Source: CAXTTV01 sp964247295 (lineage in GTDB: Bacteria > Chloroflexota > Ktedonobacteria > Ktedonobacterales > Ktedonobacteraceae). Taken from it: a stretch of DNA of 24,995 bases. Below the pieces are notes generated by a model that worked only from the letters and a program-made list of their open reading frames with translations, did no database searches and was not told the DNA's origin. Each line of letters starts with the position of its first letter. The first letter of the stretch is position 1. Location of the stretch: assembly GCA_964247295.1 (NCBI GenBank), contig CAXTTV010000058.1, positions 1 through 24,995 on the forward strand, in the 5' to 3' direction. This document shows positions 14,953 to 22,470 of this stretch, piece after piece. Made by a program: the position numbers and the translations under genes.

Positions 14953-17187
14953 ATGCTGTCAAAGATACGACTTGTCTTTCCATATTATTTCTGGATCTGG
15001 GTTGCAATTGGTGTTTTACTCAATCTCCTGTTCTGCGGTTGGCTGTCGTTCGTACCACATACTCAAAGATGGTTCGCTCTCGGATGCGACTTTTTTCATA
15101 CCACTGACTGCTTTTTGGGAACTCTCATCAGTTTTTTCGGAGCCTTCCAGCTTTTTCGACACCGCTTCTTTAGCAGATCTGTACAAACCTGGATACCGCT
15201 TCTGTTTGGGTTGGGGTTCCTAGACGATTGTTTCGCCTGGATTTTCAATATATGGGATGACCTTCATAATTATCAAGGGATTCTTTCCTGGGGCGATGTC
15301 TGTTTTGTGACTGCGATGCCGCTTTTTTTGATTGGCATTCTGCTCTTACCTGTTCACCGAATTTCGCATATCAAGCGCTCACGCATTGTAGTTGATTGCT
15401 GCATTATCATGCTCTCGCTCATCACTTTTAGCTGGTATTTTATACTCGGTCCACGATTACTTGAGGGATCAGACTCATTGCTCACAAAAATTGTTGAGAG
15501 CTATTATCCAATTTTTGATCTGATCCTTATTTTCTGCATTGTTCTTTTCTCTTTTCGCTCCATTCACGAACGGATCAGGCCCACGATTATACTGCTTTCT
15601 CTGGGCTTCCTGGCTACTGCAATTACCGATAGTATCTTTGCTTTTCAAACGCTAGACAATACGAATAGTTCTAGCTGGATAGATATTGGATGGAGCATAG
15701 GAGACATCTTGATGCAACTGGGAATTCTCGCCTTGTGTGTACGTGAGATCCCCCCCTCGCGTTCAGAGGCCAATGAGACTTCTTCGTCACTCTCGGTCTG
15801 GCGCTCAATGATCCCATTTGTGTTGCTACCAATTATTATTGCGTTTAGTATATTTATCCTTACTACGCAAGAGCAGGGAACTCTGGCAAACGGAGTGTAT
15901 ATTTGTGGAATTCTGCTCATTTTACTTCTTGTCTTTCGTCAGGTCCTGGCAGTTCGCGAGGTGCTTTTTTTGAACTACGCACTTCGCGACTCACGTCATC
16001 GCCTTTTTGAAAAAAATGATGAGCTGGCCCTGATGAACCAGCGGCTAGAGGCACTGGCAACTACAGATCCTCTCACCGAACTTCTCAATCATCGGGCAAT
16101 GGTCTCGCATTTGGATCTGGAGCTGGCGCGCTGTGAGCGCTATCATCACTCCTGCTCACTACTCTTTATAGATATTGACCACTTTAAGGTATTGAATGAC
16201 TCATATGGCCATCCCGCTGGCGATCTGGTGCTGTGTGAATTCGCAAATCTGTTACGCTCCTGTATGCGTCCACTCGATGTTGTAGGCCGTTGGGGTGGGG
16301 AGGAGTTTATCGCCTTACTTCCGGAGCTGACAACGGCGGACGCCCTTTCTCTTGCTGAGCTTTTTCAGGTGACAGTCGCTAAACATAACTTTCCGGTTGG
16401 TGGGGGCTTACATTTCACCTGTTCAATTGGACTGGCCTGTTTTCCCGATCATGCGCAGCAGCGCGATACGTTAATTAAGACGGCAGATCAAGCAATGTAT
16501 GTCGCGAAGCATCTGGGCCGTAACCAGATCCGGACGGCGGACGATCCTCTGGTACTATCTTTATTAACTGAGGAGATTACGGCTCAAAATCGTGATGAAT
16601 CATCTCGTGCCGGGACAGTGGAGGCTTTGTTCGCACTGTTGGAACGCCGCGATCCCTCCACTGCAATCCACAGTCAGCGGGTGGCTGAACTTCTTCTACA
16701 ACTCTCTCTCTCTTTACATATGTCGCAACTGGAAGCGCGGAACATTTCACTTGCAGGCCTGCTCCACGATCTGGGCAAGATCACTATTCCAGATACGATT
16801 CTTCATAAAAATGCTCCTCTAAACGATACAGAACGCTCTCAGATGCAACTACATCCTCAGATCGGGGCCAGCGTGGTTAGCCGCATTCCCGCTCTTCACT
16901 ATCTGGCACCAATTATTGAGGCCCACCATGAACGTTGGGATGGACTGGGATATCCCCATGGATTAAGGGATGTGGAGATTCCTCAAGCCGCCCGCTTACT
17001 GGCTGTGGTTGATGCTTATGATGTGATTACTCATGCGCGCATATACCAGGAGGCCCAGTCACCTGAGGAAGCCCAGAAGATACTAGAGTTACAGGCGGGC
17101 TCACAGTTCGATCTCGATGCGGTCCAGGCTCTCATCAGGCTTCTCCACTGTTCCGATTCTACAATACTTAAAAGAGTTGCTGTTTGA
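14953..17187 (+). CDS. Membrane GGDEF + HD-GYP protein (c-di-GMP turnover), paralogue 1
   Basis: A 744-residue protein with both a diguanylate cyclase and a c-di-GMP phosphodiesterase domain. Residues 1-340 form about nine membrane helices, a putative sensor with conserved Asp in IVVDCC and YPIFDL. A short coiled-coil follows. The GGDEF domain (about 367-530) has active-site GGEEF at 448-452 and an intact product-inhibition site R439-P-L-D442 five residues before it. The HD-GYP domain (about 550-735) has H605-D606 in LLHDLGKI, HPQIGA, and HHERWDGLGYP at 658-668, so both activities look possible. The ATG at 14953 has only a weak ribosome site, and an in-frame stop lies about 36 bp upstream with no other start between. 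The next gene is a close paralogue 90 bp downstream. Confidence 0.93.
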   Translation: MLSKIRLVFPYYFWIWVAIGVLLNLLFCGWLSFVPHTQRWFALGCDFFHTTDCFLGTLISFFGAFQLFRHRFFSRSVQTWIPLLFGLGFLDDCFAWIFNIWDDLHNYQGILSWGDVCFVTAMPLFLIGILLLPVHRISHIKRSRIVVDCCIIMLSLITFSWYFILGPRLLEGSDSLLTKIVESYYPIFDLILIFCIVLFSFRSIHERIRPTIILLSLGFLATAITDSIFAFQTLDNTNSSSWIDIGWSIGDILMQLGILALCVREIPPSRSEANETSSSLSVWRSMIPFVLLPIIIAFSIFILTTQEQGTLANGVYICGILLILLLVFRQVLAVREVLFLNYALRDSRHRLFEKNDELALMNQRLEALATTDPLTELLNHRAMVSHLDLELARCERYHHSCSLLFIDIDHFKVLNDSYGHPAGDLVLCEFANLLRSCMRPLDVVGRWGGEEFIALLPELTTADALSLAELFQVTVAKHNFPVGGGLHFTCSIGLACFPDHAQQRDTLIKTADQAMYVAKHLGRNQIRTADDPLVLSLLTEEITAQNRDESSRAGTVEALFALLERRDPSTAIHSQRVAELLLQLSLSLHMSQLEARNISLAGLLHDLGKITIPDTILHKNAPLNDTERSQMQLHPQIGASVVSRIPALHYLAPIIEAHHERWDGLGYPHGLRDVEIPQAARLLAVVDAYDVITHARIYQEAQSPEEAQKILELQAGSQFDLDAVQALIRLLHCSDSTILKRVAV

Positions 17188-17277
17188 TCAATTTCTAATC
17201 CTTATGGTCGCTTCTTCATGGTCGATTACAAATACAGGGGTATGTACATAAGTAACTAGCGATCGGAAGCTATTTTT

Positions 17278-19524
17278 ATGACTGTCCATTTTTATACACG
17301 TTTACGCGCTACCTTTCCACGATCTTTCTGGATATGCGTTTTTATCGCGTTGATTTTCAATCTTGCTTTTATAACATGGGTGCTCGTGAAGCCTGGTTCA
17401 GAGAGGGTTTTCACAACCATTGATGATGCTGGTCAGGCTGTTGGTTGGCTGCTAAGTACACTGATCTGCTTTTTCGCGACCTTTCAACTCGTCAAGGGTC
17501 GCTTCTTCACTAAAACTGTACAGATCTGTATACCTGTGCTTTTCGGGATGGGCTGCTTCGGTGAATTTGTTGGTGAGGTTATCTATACCTATAATGGCAT
17601 CTATGGGATCTCAAAATTCCCTTCCTGGGCCGATGCCGGTTTTTTAAGTGCGCTACCGCTCTTTCTTAGCGGCATTTTCTTGATACCAATCCGTCCACTC
17701 TCACATGCTGCGCGGTCGCGGATTATTGTAGACTGCTGCATTATCATGACTTCCGTTATAACTTTTAGCTGGTATTTTATTCTAGGTCCAACTCTGCTTC
17801 AGGGGCAGGAGTCACTGTTCGCGAAGGTTATTGGGTCAACATACCCGATTTTTGACCTGCTTATGATCTTTAGTATTTTGTTTTTGAGTCTTCATCAGAT
17901 TCCTCCGGCGCTTAAACCCTCAATCTATCTACTCTCCCTCAGTTTAATGATTATCGCGGCCACTGATAGCACTTACGATTTCATGAATTTACATGACGCG
18001 TATACAGATGGTTGGCAAGATATGGGATGGCCTCTGGGCTACCTCATGCTTTCGATCGCGATTCTCGCTCTGTGTTCGCGCACGATCCCATCGCCATCAC
18101 AACTCTCTAGGAGCACTTCACACCGTTCCTCATTGATACGTACCCTCTTGCCTTTTTTGATTATCCCTGTTGTGCTGATATTTTGTATGTTTGTGCTGCT
18201 CACGCAGAGCGAGAATGTTCTGACAGGTGGAGTGTATATCGGTGGTTTACTCCTGGTAATCGAGGTAATGGCGCGCCAGCTTCTCAGCTTCCGAGAGATC
18301 CACCAATTGAACCATGCGCTCCACAATTCGCATCAAAGTCTGTTTGAGAAAAACAACGAGCTGGCGCTGGCAAACCAGCGGTTGGAGGCCCTGGCAACGA
18401 CTGATCCCCTCACTGAGCTCCTTAATCACCGAGCTCTGGTCTCACATCTGGAACAGGAACTAATCCGCTCGCAACGCCACTACTATCCCTGTACGCTCTT
18501 TTTTATAGATGTCGACCATTTCAAAGCGCTCAACGACTCCTATGGACACCCGGCAGGCGATGTGGTACTGCGTGAGTTCGCGAAACTGCTACACTCCAGT
18601 CTCCGTCCACTCGATATTGTTGGACGCTGGGGCGGTGAGGAATTTATGGCGCTACTCCCCGAGCTCTCCGCCCCCGACGCGCTGGCACTGGCAGAGATTT
18701 TTCGCGCGACGGTCGCGAAGCATCGCTTCTCAGTGGGGGGGGGGTTGCGGATTACGTGTTCGCTCGGGCTGGCCTGCTTTCCCGATCATGCCTTGCAAAG
18801 CGAGGCTCTGATCGCGGCGGCGGATCAGGCGATGTACGCGGCCAAGCGTTTGGGGCGCAATCAAGTGCGGGTGGCGGGAGATTCTCTAGTATTGTCGCTT
18901 ATCGCTGAGGAGGTAACGACCCAGGGTCGCGATGAGGCCTCCCGCTCTGGAACCGTTGAGGGGCTGTTCTCATTATTGGAGCGCAGCGATCCCTCAACCG
19001 CCGCCCACAGCCAGCGCGTCTCCCAATTACTGTTTCGGCTGGCACTGTCGTCGGGTATGTCTCAGGGGGAAGCTCAGATGGTCGCGGTGGCCGGCCTTTT
19101 GCACGATCTAGGCAAGATCGCCATTCCGGACAAGATTCTGCATAAGAACTCCCACCTGGATGAGGATGAATGGGAGGAGATCTCAATGCATCCGCAGATT
19201 GGGGCCAGCGTAGTTAGCCATATCCCAGCACTCCAGTCTCTGGCACCATTAATTGAGTCCCACCATGAGCGTTGGGACGGCAAAGGTTATCCCAATAATC
19301 TTAAGGGGACTGAGATCCCTTTCGCGACCCGCCTGCTATCTGTAGTGGATGCCTATGATGTAATCACACATGGACGCGATTATCAGCATCCGCGCTCAAT
19401 GGCTGAAGCGCTGGAAATCCTGCGAGCCGATGCGGGCTCGCAATTTGATCCAGAGGCTGTCCAGGCGCTATCTCAGCTTCTTACCTACTCAGATAATCCG
19501 GTCGCCAACAGCCTCTCCGTCTAG
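17278..19524 (+). CDS. Membrane GGDEF + HD-GYP protein (c-di-GMP turnover), paralogue 2
   Basis: A 748-residue tandem duplicate of the preceding gene, aligned over its full length and most alike in the GGDEF and HD-GYP parts (RLEALATTDPLTELLNHRA is identical in both). Active-site GGEEF lies at 452-456, I-site R443-P-L-D446, HD at 609-610, and HHERWDGKGYP at 662-672. The membrane region is more diverged than the enzyme domains; it keeps TFSWYFILGP and YPIFDL but differs in loops, so the two may sense different signals. Third codon positions in its enzyme half are visibly richer in G and C than in paralogue 1, suggesting that the duplication is not recent. It probably shares a transcript with paralogue 1 and ends before a large hairpin. 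Confidence 0.93.
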   Translation: MTVHFYTRLRATFPRSFWICVFIALIFNLAFITWVLVKPGSERVFTTIDDAGQAVGWLLSTLICFFATFQLVKGRFFTKTVQICIPVLFGMGCFGEFVGEVIYTYNGIYGISKFPSWADAGFLSALPLFLSGIFLIPIRPLSHAARSRIIVDCCIIMTSVITFSWYFILGPTLLQGQESLFAKVIGSTYPIFDLLMIFSILFLSLHQIPPALKPSIYLLSLSLMIIAATDSTYDFMNLHDAYTDGWQDMGWPLGYLMLSIAILALCSRTIPSPSQLSRSTSHRSSLIRTLLPFLIIPVVLIFCMFVLLTQSENVLTGGVYIGGLLLVIEVMARQLLSFREIHQLNHALHNSHQSLFEKNNELALANQRLEALATTDPLTELLNHRALVSHLEQELIRSQRHYYPCTLFFIDVDHFKALNDSYGHPAGDVVLREFAKLLHSSLRPLDIVGRWGGEEFMALLPELSAPDALALAEIFRATVAKHRFSVGGGLRITCSLGLACFPDHALQSEALIAAADQAMYAAKRLGRNQVRVAGDSLVLSLIAEEVTTQGRDEASRSGTVEGLFSLLERSDPSTAAHSQRVSQLLFRLALSSGMSQGEAQMVAVAGLLHDLGKIAIPDKILHKNSHLDEDEWEEISMHPQIGASVVSHIPALQSLAPLIESHHERWDGKGYPNNLKGTEIPFATRLLSVVDAYDVITHGRDYQHPRSMAEALEILRADAGSQFDPEAVQALSQLLTYSDNPVANSLSV

Positions 19525-19542
19525 GTACCATCCACTTTTTCC

Positions 19543-19584
19543 TTTAAGGCAACTGGAGTGATTGTCACTCCAAGTCGCCTTAAA
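19543..19584. terminator. Hairpin between convergent genes
   Basis: TTTAAGGCAACTGGAGTGA (19543-19561) pairs with TCACTCCAAGTCGCCTTAAA (19565-19584) apart from one bulge and one mismatch. It separates the 3' ends of the GGDEF gene and the minus-strand gene. The flanking T-tracts are poor, so it may act as a transcript-end stabiliser as much as a terminator. Confidence 0.65.
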
Positions 19585-19598
19585 ACTATAGAGGCTGA

Positions 19599-20911
19599 TT
19601 AAGGGAGCGCGGGAGCCATAGGCGCGCGCGGCGTTCCACCACCACCAATCGAGTTTGGGCCATTATTAGCCACAACTTTCACAGCGGAAATCATCTTCCC
19701 AAAATCAGAGCCGATTCCTTGATCCTGATAAATCGGGTGACCAGTCGAATTCTGGAATTCTACCTCCGCATTATGTTCCACATCGAGCGCGTTGTTATCT
19801 CCACCGGTATCATCTACGACATACGCTCCATAGGTCTGAAACGCTTGAAATAGCTTTTTACCAGCAGGGCTTGTAATTCCCAGGCTCTCAGGGGTCACAT
19901 TTGGCGGAATAGCTAGCAGGGCACCCATTGTCAGGGCCGGAGTGCTACCTTTATAATTCTGGGCAGCAGCCCCATCACCAAGGCTAGCCGGCCAGACATG
20001 GCTACCTGTTCCAGCATCATAATGCAGCCATTGTCCCCAAAGATTAACTTTAAGCGCATGGCGGATCGGCTGATCATTTAACAGCTCGCCTGTGCGAATA
20101 CTTCCACCAATGCTAGAGAGGCCGGAGCCACCATGACCGCCGTTGATCCCGTCCCCGTACAGATCGGATTGTCCAAACCAGACACCATAAATCGGACCAC
20201 CCGCACTACAGCGCGCTGTGGTAGTTAAGTTTACCAATGTATGGCCGTCAGGCTGCAAAATGGCCGAGGAATTGTTAGGGGTCGAGTAGATACCACCATG
20301 GTTGATTGCATCCGGAACAATCGTATNNNNNNNNNNTCTCAGGGAACGCTGATTGGTTGCGCGGCCTCGGGATGCCACTGAGCCTGTTGCTCTGGCAGAG
20401 TCCCCGAACAGCGACCCTCGCTGAAGGTTGGGGGAGTATACATTGGCACCTTGGGATCGCCTGCCTTAGCCGTGATCAACCAATCGGTGTCTGTACTAAA
20501 ATTCCGCGAGCCGATTGGCGCATCCACATACTGGGCATTCGAGCCAAGCGGCATATTCCAGATACTGTTACTGGCAAAAGGCCAGGTCAGAGGATCACGC
20601 GATCCAACTGGCGGGATTGCTGCCGGGGCCGAACCTGTACCTGTAGCGGCTGTAGTTTGAGGGTCAGCCTTCACTTGCGCCTTAGCGGTGGGCGCGACAG
20701 TTGGCTTCGCTTTTTGTGGAGGAACTGCTATCGCCATGGGTCGGGAAGCGGGCTTCTTCGGCTGAATAACTTTAAATACCCGATACGTATGATAAGGCCT
20801 TCTTGCCAACGTCGGGTAGGTATAGAAGAAGAAAGCTCCTGCTGCGCCAGCGAGCAAGAGACCAACTACTACCGCCAATAAAAGGCGGGGTGAGCGAGCT
20901 AAAAATTTCAA
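19599..20911 (-). CDS. Secreted protein of unknown function, interrupted by an assembly gap
   Basis: The two halves of one gene lie either side of ten Ns at 20327-20336. The N-terminal half starts at TTG 20909-20911, with GGAGG 5 bp upstream. It has a signal anchor (residues 9-32), a Pro/Ala/Lys/Thr-rich stalk to about residue 100, and a domain beginning DPLTWPFASNSIWNMPLGS. The C-terminal half continues with TIVPDAINHGG, LQPDGHTLVNLT, a Gly-rich SDLYGDGINGGHGGSG and ends GGGGTPRAPMAPALP. The N-terminal frame meets a TGA two bases before the Ns, and the halves are in different frames when the Ns are counted as ten. The gap size is nominal and contig ends are error-prone, so a true pseudogene is less likely. 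I know no function for this family; extracellular location is clear. Confidence 0.7.
20327..20336. other. Assembly gap (10 Ns)
   Basis: A run of ten Ns joins two contigs inside the secreted-protein gene. Ten is probably a placeholder and not a measured length. Confidence 0.97.
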
Positions 20912-20916
20912 AATAG

Positions 20917-20921
20917 CCTCC
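20917..20921 (-). promoter_or_regulatory. Ribosome site supporting a TTG start
   Basis: GGAGG on the minus strand is 5 bp before TTG 20911-20909, the start that places the signal anchor at the N-terminus. Confidence 0.6.
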
Positions 20922-20984
20922 AGGCTGATTTAATTGACGACTATAAATAGTGTCTCTTCCATTGTAACGTCTCATAAGCGTATT

Positions 20985-21013
20985 GATATAGATTCCGTTA
21001 TACTATAGGACAA
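20985..21013 (-). promoter_or_regulatory. Candidate promoter of the secreted-protein gene
   Basis: On the minus strand TTGTCC (21013-21008) and TATATC (20990-20985) are 17 bp apart, about 75 bp upstream of the TTG start. Confidence 0.35.
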
Positions 21014-21130
21014 AAATACTTATTTATAGTGGGGTTTTCTCTTTATGGTATATCAAAAGCGTTATAAGACATTCCTATTCTTAATAGAATAGAATGAAAT
21101 TTTAGAAAAATTAAGTTTTAGGAGGTGTAA

Positions 21131-21172
21131 AAACCGCCATTTGGGGAAGCTATGGGAATTTTTTGGCGGTTT
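21131..21172 (-). terminator. Possible terminator downstream of repeat copy B
   Basis: AAACCGCCA (21131-21139) and TGGCGGTTT (21164-21172) form a 9-bp stem with a 24-base loop. On the minus strand the stem runs into TTTTTAC. It would end transcripts that leave the 21509-22327 gene and pass through copy B. Confidence 0.45.
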
Positions 21173-21249
21173 CTATCGGAACTAGAAATTACTCTATCTC
21201 CACTTACCAGGATGCAAGGGTTGGAGAAAATCATCTTTGTAGACTCCTA

Positions 21250-21481
21250 TGAGAGCGACTCTGTTGGCACGTGCGGATGGTGTATCCAAAACACCCTGCT
21301 TGGGTACCCATAGGAGCGCTGTTCTTGAACATGCGCATGCTTTCACGATCGCACGATCTTCCCGGATGAGTGGCGCTACGCGCCTGATGCGGCATGTTTC
21401 GCTTCGCCGGGCAGCCGTCCTACGCCACGTGAACGGGCCATCTTCCATCTTTCACCACATGTCCCAACAGAGTCTGAGAGC
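21250..21481. mobile_element. MITE-like element, copy B, with perfect TIRs and 7-bp target duplication
   Basis: The element spans 21257-21474 (218 bp). Its ends are perfect 11-bp inverted repeats, GACTCTGTTGG (21257-21267) and CCAACAGAGTC (21464-21474). The 7-mer TGAGAGC lies immediately outside both ends (21250-21256 and 21475-21481). It has no transposase and is mostly non-coding; a palindrome GGCGC-TAC-GCGCC lies near the centre. Copy A at 145-372 is the same element in the same orientation with about 10-20% substitutions, and 7462-7485 is a fragment of a third. It lies 27 bp past the stop codon of the DUF11 gene. Confidence 0.88.
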
Positions 21482-21508
21482 CCTTTCCCTCCATTACATC
21501 TTCGCCTT

Positions 21509-22327
21509 CTATGTTGTGACGGTGAGGTGACAACTACTCAGGTTGTTCTGCCAGCCTGTGTCCCCTGCTGTGGTGATACTGCCAGAAAAGGTAAGTCTGT
21601 TTTGTTGCTGGCCCTGGGGTAGGGCGGCTTCAGTGATCTGGGCAGTGACACTGATCTCTGGTAAGCTTTCACCTGCAACCGGTGGAACCCCTCCAATGTA
21701 AAGGGCGCTGAGGGTACCTGGGCCAATAGCACTGGTAGCGGAGGCGATCCATTCGGGGCCAGCACTAACCTGGATCTGTGAGAGCCCGGCGGGCAGGCTA
21801 TCAAAAAGGGTGATCGAGGAGGTGGCCGGCCCGGCTCCCGGTAGGTTACGTGCCAGGATACGCAGATGAATGGTATCTCCTATACGATAGCTATCAGGAC
21901 CATCAATCCGCTGCCGCATCTCTAGATCAGGGGCCTGCCAGATAGTCATGGTACAGGTAACGTTCTGCTCCCCCCCGTTCGCTTGACGCAGGCTGGCGTG
22001 AAGCGTACAGGTACACCAGGCATCTTCAGTCAAGGTCCCTTTAAGAATCAACGGCCCTGGCGCGCGCTCATCTCTATATGTAGCTGTTAAGAGAGCGGGG
22101 CCGCGATCTCCACTCCATCTGGTGATCCAGCCATCACCTTCAGCATCCAGATATGCCAGACCCTCCGGAATTGCGATAACAAGGTTAATGAGTTCGCGAG
22201 TCCATTTTCCACTGACATTGGCTACCCCAATTTGATAGCCTACTCTTTGACCCTGCTGACAATAACTATTTTTCAGAGGTTCCATTTTTAGAAGTAATCG
22301 CCTTTGAACCAATTTTCTAGTATTCAT
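21509..22327 (-). CDS. Small DUF11-repeat protein without signal peptide
   Basis: A 272-residue protein made of two beta-sandwich repeats of the DUF11 kind, residues about 14-128 and 135-272. Each has the family pattern also seen in the neighbouring large protein: a start like YxxGDxIHLRI or GQRVGYQI, an aromatic-W motif (DGWITRW; PEWIAS), a strand L-x-A-x-Y, and in the second unit ESLPEISVTAQIT. DUF11 domains are normally extracellular, yet no signal peptide is present, and an in-frame TAA directly before the ATG rules out a longer start. GGAGG lies 8 bp upstream. A four-codon ORF (ATG at 22342 to TAA at 22328) overlaps this site. The gene lies about 140 bp downstream of the sortase fusion, beyond a terminator. 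Function unknown. Confidence 0.78.
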   Translation of the reverse strand: MNTRKLVQRRLLLKMEPLKNSYCQQGQRVGYQIGVANVSGKWTRELINLVIAIPEGLAYLDAEGDGWITRWSGDRGPALLTATYRDERAPGPLILKGTLTEDAWCTCTLHASLRQANGGEQNVTCTMTIWQAPDLEMRQRIDGPDSYRIGDTIHLRILARNLPGAGPATSSITLFDSLPAGLSQIQVSAGPEWIASATSAIGPGTLSALYIGGVPPVAGESLPEISVTAQITEAALPQGQQQNRLTFSGSITTAGDTGWQNNLSSCHLTVTT

Positions 22328-22412
22328 TTACCTTTCCTCCATGTTTTTATGTATCCCTCCTTTTGAGTATAGAGAGGTCATAAGGGTAGATATATTAATG
22401 GCAAGTTACAAA

Positions 22413-22450
22413 AAGAGAGGGCGGGAATCTGTCGATTCTCGTCCTCTCTT
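22413..22450 (-). terminator. Terminator of the DUF11-sortase gene
   Basis: Arms at 22413-22429 and 22434-22450 pair over 17 bp with two non-Watson-Crick positions around the 4-base loop TGTC. On the minus strand the stem is followed by TTTTGTAAC, about 20 bp past the stop codon. Confidence 0.85.
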
Positions 22451-22470
22451 ATGCACTTTCTTACGTTGAG

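Larger units (their letters stand above)
20912..21249. other. Intergenic region upstream of the secreted-protein gene
   Basis: AT-rich DNA holding a candidate minus-strand promoter and a hairpin at 21131-21172, listed separately. A TAGGAGGTG at about 21118 looks like a ribosome site but no open frame follows it. Confidence 0.5.

Noticed and set aside
14760..15107. Plus-strand ORF of 115 aa before and overlapping the first GGDEF gene
   Set aside because: No ribosome site, no recognisable domain, and it overlaps the start of a well-supported gene in another frame.
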